This document shows positions 33,480 to 45,042 of a stretch of DNA of 64,000 bases, in pieces. The position numbers and the translations under genes were made by a program. The notes below the pieces were generated by a model that searched no databases, had not been told where the DNA came from, and was given only the letters and a program-made list of their open reading frames with translations. The DNA lies in NCBI GenBank assembly GCA_028673005.1, contig CM054115.1, positions 7,237,501 to 7,301,500 of the forward strand, read 5' to 3'. Source of the DNA: Tanypteryx hageni. Its lineage: Eukaryota; Arthropoda; Insecta; Odonata; Petaluridae. Every line of letters starts with the position of its first letter. The first letter of the stretch is position 1.

Positions 33480-36400
33480 CAGGGACGTAACTAAGGGGGG
33501 GCCAGGGCCCCCCTGAAAACTTCTTGGCCCACCCAGCTTCCACTGAATTTGATCAGTAGATTGCAATTACCATCCCCACCCATTTTTATCGGAATTTTTT
33601 TACTGCAATTTTGACATTACGTTCGCAAGAAGATAGGTTTCTACAATATAGTAATTTGAAATGCGCGAGAAGCTAGGTTCTACAATGTAGTTCTTTTTAA
33701 TCTCTTGAGCAGAGGATGCATTCAAAACGATGTAAGTAAAACACTCCAAGGAGGCACTCGTGTGTGAGTTTTCTTCACAAGAATTAGGTCCCGCCGATTC
33801 CTTCGGAGACCTACAGCGCGTACGTGAGTTTTCTATTTCCTTTTTTTTACGGTGAAGGATCTATTACCTTTTACTTACCTTGTATTGTATCACCGTGTCT
33901 CGCATTACCCTTTTATCATTCAAAACGATGTCTCCAGTCTCCAGATCCCAACCAGTCTCATAGGCACTATCCCCGGGCTGATTGTGAGTGGTCACAAAAT
34001 ATTTTCCATGGGGCCATTGTTGTTGTTGTTTTGGTGTTATCCAATTAAACAGATTAAAAAAATTGCCGATTGGTGAATCAGTTCTGTGCTTCGCGGGTGC
34101 AACGCTCAGATCTACCTTCGGATTGCGACGCTCGGGACGTTGTTTATTTCTCGAGTGGATACTCTCTCGCTTTGTCCACTATAAACATCCTGTGGATCGC
34201 CACTCTGCCTTATGCATGTGAAGCCGAGATACATCTGGCCTTTTCGGAAGACAATAAATCGGATTGTATCCGTGGGAAACTGCACGAGCTCAGCCTGAAT
34301 TTCCCACCGAAGATGAGAATACGAATGCCCTAGACCAGTCGAAGTCTAACATTTGAAGAGTTAAGAACAGCGGGATTTAAGGTTTGTTCAATTCAGTGAT
34401 GCAAAATATTGTTATCGCTAGAAAGTTCGTATACTTCATCGTAATGTAATTTTATAGTGGTTCAGCAGATTCAGAAATATTTATATTTTAATTCTAATTC
34501 CTAATTAAGGTTGATTGTTTGTAGACTACTTGTGACATTGAGCCCAGAGAGGTATTCCAAGCACAACGTCTATTAAGTTTGAAAAAGTTCAGGTAAGTGA
34601 AAAATTTAATTATAATTAGTCTAACGATGGAAAGTCGCGAAAATTGGTAATCGGAAGTTAACGATATTTGTACAAAATGAATATTTATCCAAAAGAAGCA
34701 GACACGTGTTTTCCCGTTTTGTCCCATCCCTCATTTTGAAGAAATTAATTTTTACAAACATGAATTTCCACCAATCGCCCAAATATAGAAAGCATAATCC
34801 CCCTCTGTGCGTGTGACGCTCTTATGAAAGTTTACACTGGATTGAAATGTTTTAAAGTGCGAGAACTCTTTCCATCCATTCATAAAAATACGTAAATATG
34901 GACCAATTTTCTTCTAGTTTGCTTTATCCTACAGCTAAAACTGTAAACTATTCCGTACTTGCAATGCTTAGATGCTAGGCGTTCGAAATCTTTAGAAGTA
35001 CGCATTCCTTTACGAAATTTTATGGATTTTTCGTATTATTTCCGAGCATTGCCAAGGTGTCCCGCATTGTTGTCTCCGATTCAATTATCCCCAATTTATA
35101 TAGGGAAATATTTCACTCAGCAGTGTGGGCCGAGATCTGAAGGTTTTCCCGGGCCGATTTTTGCTGCCGATCCGCCCCTGATCTAGTTTATAAGCTTTTT
35201 CCTGTAACTTAACTTTACAGTAAATCGAGTAAATTAGTTATATACTTGACAATACATAATTTTGGATGTATTTAATAATTTATTTTAAATTCTATGATTA
35301 ATAGATTTTTTTCACTGATTTCGATTTTGAAAAAAATATCGTTTAAAATTTCCGTTTTTAAGGGACCCAGAGCAGTTGAACAAAATGAGTAGCAAAAGGA
35401 TTAATATACCGGACTATTTTGGGAAAGCTGCGAATAAGAAGATCAAAGTAGAAAATCCTAAAGAAACGGCTATTATCGAAGAGGATGACTTTGAAACAAT
35501 TATTAGTGTAAGTGAGGAAACGAGTTCAAATTCTGAAAGTCTATTCCAAGATTGTGAACTCGATAAAATGAATTTAATGCAAAATTCCGATTGCGAAGAT
35601 AGAGATAGTGTGTACACTAGTGTCGAAACAGAGCCAAAACTTAAAGAAATTCCTGGACCTCAAGATTTGTCTCAAATTGTGACCGACGGCTCTAAACAGT
35701 CGAAGTTGTGTTTTCCGAGTCGGAAATTTGCAACACGTTGGAGAAGTTTCAACCCTATTTGGTATGAAAAAATTCAATGGTTAGAATACAGTGTGTTAGA
35801 TGATGCTGCATATTGCTTCCCATGTCGTTTTTTTTCAAATTCTATTGATTCGAACATGCCGTTCGTATCTGTTGGATTAAGAAATTGGAAGAAAGCCATG
35901 GAAAAAGACTCAGGACTTCGGCTACATGGCCATAGTGATTCTCATAAAAAGTGTGAAACATCATGGTATATGCAAAAGGTAATGTCAAAAAATAATGCAT
36001 CTGTAACTTCCTTGTTGAATCATGCTCATTCTAGCCAAGTAAGTGAAAATAGGCAATATTTAAGATTTATTTGTCAGGTATTAAGATTTACAGCAATGCA
36101 AAATATAGCTCAGCGGGGAAATGATGAATTTGACCAAAGTTTAAATAGAGGAAATTTTCTAGAAATTTTAAACATCCTATCTGAACATTCCGATATAGTA
36201 AAAAAAATTTCTTGATGGTCCAAAAAATGCCAAATATACTAGTTTTTTAGTTCAAAATGAAATTTTGAAAATAATGTAGGATGTGGTGATTCGACAAATA
36301 AAGGATCAAATTAACCACGTAGAGCATTTTTCCATTATGGCAGACGAATCAAAGGACATTTCTAAGAGTGAACAACTGTCGGTTGTAGCTAGATATGTTT

Positions 36401-38560
36401 TAGATGGTACAGTATTTTAACGATTTTTAGGCTATAAACAAGCGGAGTACCTTAATGCAAGCGCACCATTTTCTTATATTAAAGAAATATATGCTAATTG
36501 CGAGATTGATTTATCTAAATGCGTTTCACAAACATAGGATGGCGCAAGCGTTATGAGCGGTAGATTGGAGTACAAAAATTAATTCGAGATGAAGTACCTC
36601 ATTGTATATATGTGCACTGTTTCAATCACAGGCTGAATCTCGTGATCGTCGATGTTTGCGAAAACGTAAAACATATAGACGTGTTTTTTCCTGTGTTGGA
36701 GGAATTGTATGTCTTTTTTTCAGGATCAGCTGTGCATGCGCGATTTATAAAGCTACAAAGGGATATTAACCCGAATAGCAAATTGCAGGAACTAAAAAGA
36801 ATTTGTTTTACCCGATGGACAGCTCGGGCATCTGCATGTTCGACAATGAAAAATACTTTTGAGGCCGTATTAGTCTTGTTGAATGTAATTTCAAATGAAG
36901 CGGGAGCACGTAGAGTAGAAGCCAATCGTTTGCTTGATGCAATTGATTTTCAATTTGTATTTAACTTGTGTATGTTTACGGAAATACTGGGAAAACTCAA
37001 ATCTGTTAGCGATTTATTGCAAAGCATCACTTCAGATTTAACGAATTCATTAATATTAATACAGTCTTTGGAGACGTTTTTCTTGAACGTGAGATCTGAT
37101 GAAAACTCTGCTTTGAACTTTGACCAAATTTACAAAGAATCACTAAAAATTGCAAATAATAATAACATTAATATTCCAAATGATGAAAATTCTAATAGAA
37201 TTTCCAAATTTTGTACTAAATATGCAAATTATGTAAATACAGAGGAAAATAAGTTTCAACGAAATGTTAATATGAAAGATAAAATTCGTACCCAAATTTT
37301 TATTCCTATGTTAGATAAAATAGTAGAGGAATTACACGCAAGATTCACAAGCAATTCAGAAATATTAGAAGGTATATGTTGCTTAAATCCGATGCATGAG
37401 AAATTTTTAAATTTTGAACAATTGAAAGCTTTTGCTTTAAATTATAGCATGGACATGTGCAATAGCAGTAACAATACCAATGTCAACTGCAGCGTGCGAA
37501 AGATCGTTTTCGTGTTTAAGACGACTTAAGACATACATAAGAAATAAAACTGCCAATGATCGTCTTTCACATTTAGCTGCATTGCACATAGAAAAAAAGC
37601 TTACCAAATCCATTGATTTAGATCAAGTTGTAGAAAGATTTGCACAAAAAGCTGGTGGTAGACGAATGCAATTATTAAAATAAAATGCTCGTCTTAATTC
37701 TTGTACAAGGCATGAATGTATTCTCATAGTATTAATTTTTAATAATTTATTAGCATTAATCTTTTATAATGTATTAATGCTTAACATACATGTTTGTCTA
37801 CTTTCATAACTTTATGTTAAATGTGATAAAAAAATTGTAATCTAAGTTTGTATTATTTGGTAATTGATTTGTAATTAAGATGGAATGACTATGTGTATTT
37901 TACAAAATCAAAAATATATTTCACATTAGGTACTTAATGCAATTGAAATGTGTTCATTTCTGTAGTAGATTAAAATCCGTCATTATGACCAAGTTTCGGA
38001 GGAATTAAAATTATCTATTTTTAATAAAAATGTAAAATCTTTTTTCTAAAGTAATAAAGTTGTTTTAAGAAATAAATTTAAGAGTTTACAATGTATAAAT
38101 CGCACATAATGTAATGAAAATTTCGGTCTTTATAATTCGATAAGAAAATGTCTTATCCTTGAAAATAGAATACAAAAATGTGTTGATTTTCTTTCCCCAT
38201 CTAATTCTATTATCAGACCAAATTCCAAATATACCGTAAGTTTCCTAAGCATTGATTGATCTTTATATTCATCCAAAATGCATAGCCGTAATAAATCTGT
38301 AAAGTATACCTAAGATGAAGCAAAACATATTTATTGCTTTATATATATCATCTTTTCATGAACTATTCAATGAAAAAGATTCGTTATTCTAAAATTATTC
38401 AATCCTCATGAAAAATTAATATATTCCGCAATTAAAATTTAACTAGTTTCGCCATTCTCTCGTTTATTTTGGAAATACTGAAAATTACCCTGGCCCCCCC
38501 TCAATTTTTATTGGCCCTCCTTTGCCCCCCCCCAAGAATAAAAGTCTAGTTACGTCCCTG
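33480..38560 (+). mobile_element. hAT-2: TTF-type hAT DNA transposon copy, 5.1 kb
   Basis: Ends are CAGGGACGTAACTA on the left and its exact reverse complement on the right (14 bp), flanked by a perfect 8-bp duplication TTAATGTT at 33472-33479 and 38561-38568. G-runs and C-runs lie just inside both ends. At 5081 bp it is almost the same length as hAT-1, and the transposases are close relatives. The 5' 1.9 kb carries no recognised domain. A GTAAGTG donor near 34593 and a TTTTTAAGG acceptor before 35385 suggest an intron ahead of the coding exon (inference). Confidence 0.96.
35376..37683 (+). pseudogene. hAT-2 transposase (TTF zinc finger, DUF4371, hAT dimerisation), inactivated
   Basis: The likely start is the Met at 35385 beginning MSSKRINIPDYF. 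The acidic Ser-rich N-terminus leads into the TTF-type zinc finger (RWRSFNPIWYEKIQWLEY, DDAAYCFPCRFF, HKKCETSW), then DUF4371/RNase-H-like sequence (FSIMADESKDISKSEQLSVV), CFNHRLNLVIVDVCENVKH, FTRWTARASACSTMKNTFEA, and the C-terminal dimerisation block STAACERSFSCLRRLKTYIR with ALHIEKKL. A poly-A frameshift near 36205, stops near 36278, 36418 and 36536, a frameshift near 36565 and a ~100-bp deletion near 37465 (relative to hAT-1) inactivate it. It is less decayed than hAT-1. Confidence 0.94.
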
Positions 38561-38568
38561 TTAATGTT

Positions 38569-39151
38569 GTGTTTCATAGTTTTTCGAGAAATTTTAACTT
38601 TTCAATTATTAAATGTAATGGCGTCATACCTATTTCGCGATTTTTTAAAATCCAAATACGTGCTAAAGACATGGATAATGATGCCATAATCTTAACAGAA
38701 AATGTCCTAATTTTTCCATAAATGTAATATTGTCTGAATGATGATTATTCTCATTTCCCATAAAGGGCGATCTGAGAGACACGAAACTCGAAATACGAAA
38801 ACTTGGATAAGAGCCGAATGCCAGAGAATTTGAAAATTACGGATAGTTGCCTTAGTTAAACGAAAATTATAAATATTATGGTATAACTCGTGGTATTTAT
38901 TATCTAATACATATAGGCTCCACGTGGCTGAAGTGCTGTTGCCCTGGAGATCGCGTTGGTTTATTTAGGAGTTTAGATCTTGGTGTATGGTTATTTTTTT
39001 AAGCGCTTGCAGTAACTCATAATACAAATAGAAGAACGATTAATTAGCTTTGTAAGCACTCAAAATTCCAGTGGTGCAGGAATAGCAACTATAGTTTTGA
39101 GATAGCTTGAAGTAATAAACTTTAATTCTAAGGATATGCTTGGGCAGAGGT
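38569..39151. repeat. Diverged repeat unit, part 2, and spacer
   Basis: 38680-38900 is related to about 33185-33400. The remainder to hAT-3 holds nothing recognised. Confidence 0.5.
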
Positions 39152-39159
39152 ATGATAAT

Positions 39160-41908
39160 TAGACCGCGGATCTTTAGGTAAAAACCTATTTTTTTCCTGA
39201 GTAGATATCTCAATATACAATTGTATATATACGTTTCATGAATAATTAACCCCGAAAACGTATATTTTATAGTGCCTAAAAATGCCTATTTTGACATTAA
39301 TGTCTAAAAATGCCTATTTCGACGTTAATGCTTATTTTTGTCATTTTCATGCAAAAAAAGCCTAAAAAGGGCTAATTTTCTAAAATAATCGACTATAAAA
39401 GCAAATTTTGGTATTATTCATATTTTTTAAACTGACTGTACAATGTTCAGTCATGGGTTGGAAATGTCCTTCACACCACGGTCACGATCAAGTGGCGAAC
39501 AGCAGCTCGGACCTGTCTCGCGTTCGGCGGGGTTATTCTGTTTCCCAGTGTCACGTGATACGACAATGTAACAATGCCTTTAATCTGATGTTGCGTTTAT
39601 TTCTCGTTGTTACATTGTCATATCGTGCGACACGGGAAAACGAGAATAACCCCGCAGTCCATCTCCAGATTGCAGAGGGTAAGGTTAGAAGTGTGAACGT
39701 GAAAATTGTGAAAGTGCAATGCCTAAAGTATCAAGTTCGAAAGCTTATTTAATACGTCAGTGGTTACAAGAGTTCCCGTATTTCATAACGGATGGAAAAA
39801 TTATCTTCTGTCAAGCATGCAACAAGGAGGTAAGTACATTATAATGCTGGCTTGCAACGAATTATTGGCCGTGAATTGTTTGTCATCTTTGAGGCAAAAA
39901 CCATCCACATCTTTTGATTATACGAGCCATTTTATGGTAACTATAGAAGTGGTTATTCAAAATGTCCAGCAATCCAGCTGCGGACCTTCGTAGCTGTAAA
40001 GTAAATTTTATATTTTTGTCCCATCTCCATATTTATTAGATTATTTCCGTATTTTTAAGGTTAATTATTTCTTCATAATTTTTCTTTATAGGTTTCAAGT
40101 GATAAAAAATCCCACCTAACTCAGCACATCCAAGGAGTGCTACATAAGGCAAATGTTGAACGCAAATCTAAGATGAAACAAATGCTTTTAACAAAAACTT
40201 CTGAGGGATCCAGCAAGAAGAATCAGTTTTATGCAGATTTGTGTCACGCAATTGTGGCAGCCAACATTCCATTCAGAACACTGGAAAATCCAACATTCAA
40301 GGAGTTCCTAGAACGATACTGCCATCAGTCGGTACCTTCCGAGTCAACGCTACGCAAGAATTACGTGCAACCCACGTACGATGACGCAATGCGCGGGATA
40401 CGGGAGGACATTGGAGATTCACATATTTGGATATCGGTCGATGAAACCACTGATGCTCTTGGCAGATACATGGCCAACTTGGTTGTTGGGAAATTGGACC
40501 CAGATGCGCCATCCAGAGCCTACCTCATCTGCACGAAGCAACTTTCCAAAACAAACCAGGAAACAATAGCACACTTCGTGAACAACGGACTGAAAGTGCT
40601 GTATCCCAAAAATCTAGACGAAGAGAAAGTGCTGCTCCTATACACAGACGCTGCATCGTACATGGTTGCTGCCATGCAGTTGCTCAAGGTGTTCTATCCC
40701 TCCCTTGTGCATGTGACATGCGTTGCCCATGGTTTGAACCGCGTAGCAGAGCAAATAAGACTGGAATTCCCCAAGGTGAACAAATTGATCTACACCGTGA
40801 AGAAGGTCTTCGTCAAGGCACCAACAAGAATACAGGCTTTTCGAGAAAAACTGCCCGATGTCCCTTTGCCACCTGAGCCTGTGCTCACCCGCTGAGGCAC
40901 ATGGCTGAAAGCAGCTGAATATTACAGCGAGCATATCCTTCATGTCAAGGAAGTTGTGACAAATCTAGCCGAGGATGCTGCCTGCGTCACTTCGGCAAAA
41001 ATGTTGCTAGAGGATCCCTCCATTCCCAAGGATTTGGCGTATATTAGATCCCACTATACATCCCTTCTGCAGATTATTGCTGAATTAGAGGGCTCAGGAA
41101 AACCCATCTACGAAAAAACTGCTATGCTGAATGAAGTGAAACAAAAAATAAAGGAAGCTCCAGGTGAAGTGGGGGAAAAAGTAAAGCAAAACTAGAAAAG
41201 TTGCTACAAAAGAACTCAGGACTGCAGAGCCTATGTACAGCAGCAGATATACTGGCAGGAAAATCCAATGAAGTTGAGTGCAAAATTTCATTTCAACATG
41301 TACCCAAGTTGAAGTTCGCCCCCGTCACGTCAGTTGATGTCGAACGTTCTTTTTCTGCTTACAAAATGATATTAACTGACAAACGCCATAGTTTTGTGGT
41401 AGAAAACTTAGAAAAGGTGCTTCTTATTTATTGTGAGGCCAGTTACGGGAAATTTGTGAAATAAACACAAAAAGGTGACAAATTCATTATGGGAATTTCG
41501 AATGAAACACTTTGTCAAACACTCTGCGTAGTACTTAAATATATACTTGAATAGTGTTTTCAGTCAGTATTACTATATGCAATGTAGATAGTATTTTCTC
41601 GGTAACGCATGGGATATTAACCATAAGAATAAGTTTCAATGCATAGTAGTAAAATATTTTTGTTCTTTGAAAACACAAATCAATTAAGTTTCATTGACGT
41701 GCAATTTTTGCGTGCGTGCATGTTTCAGTCTTTTTTCGTGAATTAAAGTTGATAGTTGACAGAAATGATGTTGTGTTTTACTGGACATAGTTTTTGGAAG
41801 TAGTTTTTAGAGCCTATTTTACGTTTTATAAAGCCTAATTAAGGTACTTAAAGAGCCTATTTTAGTCGCCTAAAACTTAATTTTTAGAACCTAAAAATCC
41901 GCGGTCTA
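39160..41908 (+). mobile_element. hAT-3: BED-type hAT transposon copy with perfect target duplication
   Basis: TIRs TAGACCGCGGATCTTTAGG (left) and TAGACCGCGGATTTTTAGG (right, reversed) differ at one of 19 positions. The flanks are a perfect 8-bp duplication ATGATAAT at 39152-39159 and 41909-41916. Subterminal repeats of GCCTA(T/A) type occur at about 39270-39375 and 41808-41890. Total length is 2749 bp. This is a different hAT lineage from hAT-1 and hAT-2. Confidence 0.97.
39719..41464 (+). pseudogene. hAT-3 transposase, CGGBP1-like BED protein, nearly intact, one intron
   Basis: Exon 1 (39719-39829) starts MPKVSSSKAYLIRQW and ends inside a zinc finger (CQAC-NKE). A GT-AG intron (39830-40091) follows in phase 0. 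Exon 2 (from 40092) continues VSSDKKSHLTQH, completing a C2-H2 BED-like finger. Downstream are the acidic-residue motif ISVDETTDALG, LLLYTDAASYM, CVAHGLNRVAEQIR, and the hAT dimerisation end APVTSVDVERSFSAYK. About 490 codons in total. Only two lesions are visible: a TGA at 40893-40895 at a probable Trp site (LTR-stop-GTWLKAA) and a one-base frameshift near 41185. The family resembles CGG-triplet-repeat-binding protein 1 relatives, which derive from hAT transposases. Confidence 0.9.
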
Positions 41909-41916
41909 ATGATAAT

Positions 41917-43386
41917 GGACTAATATGAGAGGGAAAAAGTGGGAAGTTCAAACTTTGATTAGGAATCAATACCCACGAGTTCTTTTGTATCTTCTAGGGT
42001 CAATTCCTTAAATATACATAGTTCTTAATGGAAGCTGTTCAGTTTTTTGAAACAATACAATACATTTATATTTTTTCTTCGTCTAACCTCCGCTGGAACA
42101 TTCTTTTGAAACATGTTTCGGATTTTACTGTAAAACCTTTAATTGCACCTCGCTGAGAATGTCATGTGGACGCTGTTGAAATATAGGGATTTATGAAGCA
42201 CTGACGTCCATTTCTGAAGATATTACACATTTGGGACAACACGGTACCAAAACCAGGGTTGAGGCAAAAGGTATCGCTAGAAAAATATGTTCCTTTGAAT
42301 TTATCTGCAGCATTGTGATTTGGTACGATACTTTGTACGAAATAAATATTTCTTGTAAGTTCCTGCAAGAAATTTTAATAAACATAGTTGCGCATCTAGT
42401 GTAATTAAATCAGACTATTTTGTAGAGGAATACATAAAGAACGGATGGAAATTTCTTCCAAGTAAAAGAAACAGTTGGTAAATTTGCTGAAGATTTGTGT
42501 GTAACAGCAGACTATTCCCAAGAAAGGAGTAAAAGTAACTGTCGGCGTCGTAGAAAAGCACAGTTCGTGTATGTAACCCTCGATGACCCAATCAACGATT
42601 CTGAGAAACAATTTAAAATTTTTAGTCTTTAACGCCGTTCTCGATACAGCAATTTTATCCGTCTCTGATAGATTTCAACAGAAGAATGTAATTCCGTTTT
42701 TGGCAATTTGTTAAATTTTGAGAAGGTAGGTAATTTCAGAGGTGATTATTTTAGGAAATGTTGTGTGAATTTGGAAACGACTTAAACAGATGGCACGGAA
42801 AGAGACTCTATACCTTTTCGATGAATAAAAGGCCATGTCCCGAACGATTCCGAATCCTTCGCCCAAAGAAATATTACTATACATATGTGAAAACAATCTT
42901 ATATCTCTAATTCCATATCTTTTTATAGCATTTAGATTTTGAAGAAACGATTAGAGATTTGCTGTATTATAAGCCATGAAGTTAGTTCTACAGCTTTATT
43001 TATTTTCGCCATCTAAGATTGTATTATTTTAAGAATACATTAAACTTAAATCTTAGATCAATATTTTTAATATTAATATTTTATTATTTACCTGCGTCTT
43101 TATGTAAATACCTTAAGAAATATCGTACTTGGTTGTTAATGTGTTTAATTCCATTTATTAATTTTTGTAATGTATGTTTTTTATTCTCTGTAAAATTTCG
43201 ATAATATTTCTGTTGAATTTATAAGTAAAAGATTTTTTGTAATATTGTTAACGAAATTATCGGTGTGATTTTGAATGCTCCCCTTCGTGTGCTGATTGAT
43301 ATGACGTCACTTGTATTGGGGGCTGCCAAAATCATTCTTGCCCTCACTCGAGAAAGCTGTCGGACCGGCCCTGACTGTGATTATAC
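41917..43386. other. No recognisable gene
   Basis: AT-rich spacer between hAT-3 and a MITE. It could be NPC1 intron (inference). ORFs of 60-70 codons have no family match. Confidence 0.4.
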
Positions 43387-43389
43387 TAA

Positions 43390-43776
43390 AGGCTGGTTCA
43401 CACTGGAGGGACGGTCGCGGTTGGGACATTTTGGACCAAATATAAAAATCCTATTTTCAATGGGGATTCTATGGAGAAGTCCCAAGTACATTCACACTTG
43501 TAGGGGAGGTCGCGGTCCGACCTCGGCAAGAACCCCTTGCAACTTTTGTCCCAAACCCCTTCGAGTCCTATCCTCTTCGGTTACTGTCGGCAATTCTCGG
43601 TGACAGCCGAAGTGAGCTTGAATCTTTCTGCTAGTTACGTCACGCTGTAGGTGGGTGCTGGAATGCGACCGTGCCGCGACCAAGGCCTAACCTACAAGTG
43701 TGAATGGTCTTCCCGAAAAGAGTCCTAGCTCAGTCCGCGTCCCAGCCGAGACCGTCCCTCTAGTGTGAACAAGCCT
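43390..43776. mobile_element. 387-bp MITE with 38-bp TIRs and TAA duplication
   Basis: The ends AGGCTGGTTCACACTGGAGG and AGGCTTGTTCACACTAGAGG (right end reversed) extend to 38 bp with 4 mismatches. TAA flanks both sides (43387-43389, 43777-43779), compatible with a PIF/Harbinger-type 3-bp duplication. An inner inverted pair (CATTCACACTTGTAGG near 43490 and its complement near 43695-43711) resembles the outer ends, as if one element lay inside another or the termini were duplicated. There is no transposase. It ends 72 bp before the NPC1 exon. Confidence 0.87.
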
Positions 43777-43848
43777 TAATAATTTCCGGATAGGGTGATG
43801 TGCAAAAATTTGCATGACTTTTGACAACAGCCTTATTTCTTTCTTCAG

Positions 43849-43993
43849 AAGGTTAAAGGACACTGCGTCATGTATGGGACGTGCAACTTAGCTCCATGCT
43901 ACGTAGGAAATCAACCACCGAAGAAAGTCAAGAATGGAACTGGACTCGAAACACTCGAGAGATGGTGTCCGCAGTTAATAAAGGACGGAGAAG
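43849..43993 (+). CDS. NPC1: NPC1-type sterol transporter, N-terminal domain exon (exon A)
   Basis: NPC1 is a lysosomal/endosomal membrane protein whose luminal N-terminal domain binds cholesterol and passes it on for export. This exon reads KVKGHCVMYGTC, then PPKKVKNGTGLETLERWCP, then LIKDGE. It matches the start of the NPC1_N domain (an HC-x-WYG-like motif, a PP box and a C-P Cys). An NGT glycosylation site is present. The acceptor is a pyrimidine tract ending TTCTTCAG (43841-43848); a second AG at 43850-43851 would also keep the frame. The donor is GAAG/GTAATG with the exon ending at 43993 in phase 1. There are no stops. The start codon and signal peptide lie in exons not seen upstream. 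NPC1 and its insect paralogue NPC1b cannot be told apart from this fragment. Confidence 0.88.
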
Positions 43994-44409
43994 GTAATGA
44001 ATTCTAGAAAGAAATTATTATAACAAACATATAGCGCTTTGTAGCATATCAACACAGTAAAATGACGCGAATGTTCGCAAATTATATTTTTATTTAACTT
44101 GAATTTTTCTTGCGTTTACTATTTTCTCGATTAGCCATTTCCAAAAGAAAATTGTTATATAATTTATCATAGTTTTTGATGAAATACGGAAACAACGAAT
44201 TGCTTGGAAAATTTGTTTAATTAATTTATGAATTTAAAAACGATTTTTGTCGCACATGGACCTTAAATGCATAAAATCTACTACTGCTATTTTACAGATC
44301 CATTTCTTACTATTTTAACCTTCCTTTAAATTCGAACTATTTGTCAGCCGTCTGTTTTAATCGTTCAGTTACGCTTAACGCTTACATTTCTTATCGCATT
44401 CTGTTATAG

Positions 44410-44589
44410 ACCCGCTTACGTGTTGCGACGAATCACAGCTGTTGGCTATGGATAGTAGCATCACGACAGCTGCAGGTTTGCTCAAGAGATGCCCATCGTG
44501 CTTAATGAATCTTGTGTCCCACATCTGTGGATATATCTGCTCTCCCGAGCAGAGCCAATTCACTTACGTGACCAACACCTCAGTGGATG
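44410..44589 (+). CDS. NPC1: NPC1-type sterol transporter, N-terminal domain exon (exon B)
   Basis: The acceptor TGTTATAG/ACC follows a 416-bp intron (43994-44409). Its phase fits exon A exactly: the last G of exon A plus AC makes GAC. It reads PLTCCDESQLLAMDSS, then AAGLLKRCPSCLMNLVSHIC, then CSPEQSQFTYV. The CCD, RCPSC and C-(S/T)-C-S-P-x-QS landmarks are those of the NPC1 N-terminal domain, whose many cysteines form disulfides. It contains six Cys. The donor GATG/GTAAGA ends the exon at 44589, again phase 1. No further NPC1 exon was found in the remaining 19 kb, which is dominated by repeats, so the next intron is probably large or I missed a small exon. Confidence 0.92.
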
Positions 44590-44967
44590 GTAAGAAATTA
44601 CGTCTCTTTCCATCAAGGCTATTTTCAGGAAGCACCAAAATTCGCTTTAAATGCTAAAAAATATCAACTACCTTAACTATAACTTCCGACTATAGACTAC
44701 AGGGACAATGGATACGCAGCACTTACCATAGTGATTTATTTGCTGCAAGCCCTATTTTTGTTGCAGTTTAAACGACAAAGTAAGCTTGAGGTATGAAGAA
44801 ATGAATCCGAGAAACTTGATCAAACATTTCCTGAATAAATATCGCCTAGCGAAATGCACGTGACAACTTAAAAATTAGAATCGCGGTTTTATTAGCTCAT
44901 AAACAGCCGTTAACGGCCTTTTATAATGAGCGTAATGACGTTAACAAAGACTAACACATACAGCCAT
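44590..44967. other. No recognisable gene; NPC1 intron start
   Basis: Follows the GTAAGA donor of the second NPC1 exon. AT-rich, with no coding match. Confidence 0.5.
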
Positions 44968-45042
44968 GTCCTTGGTAGGATTCGAACCCGCGATCCTAGC
45001 ATTGGGAGTCAGACACGCATACCACCCCTCTACCATGTTGAT
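44968..45042 (-). repeat. tRNA-derived SINE-like sequence
   Basis: The minus strand has an A box-like TGGTAGAGGGG (45025-45035 on +) and a consensus B box GGTTCGAATCC (44978-44988 on +). The anticodon-loop region contains CTCCCAA (anticodon CCC). The acceptor ends do not pair, so this is more likely a tRNA-derived repeat head than a functional tRNA-Gly. Confidence 0.6.

Noticed and set aside
33824..34333. Overlapping ORFs of 74-87 codons in the hAT-2 leader
   Set aside because: Three frames are open at once and none resembles a known protein. Exon-like composition alone is too weak for a call.
35168..35186. GATCCGCCCCTG before ATCTAG, resembling a hAT right end inside hAT-2
   Set aside because: No matching CAGGGG left end with the same flank was found.
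39408..39993. ORFs of 114 and 77 codons ahead of and across hAT-3 exon 1
   Set aside because: They are out of frame with the exon 1 reading that completes the zinc finger and splices in phase.
44978..45035. Functional tRNA-Gly(CCC)
   Set aside because: B box is good, but the acceptor arms do not pair and the D-arm region is poor. A tRNA-derived repeat fits better.
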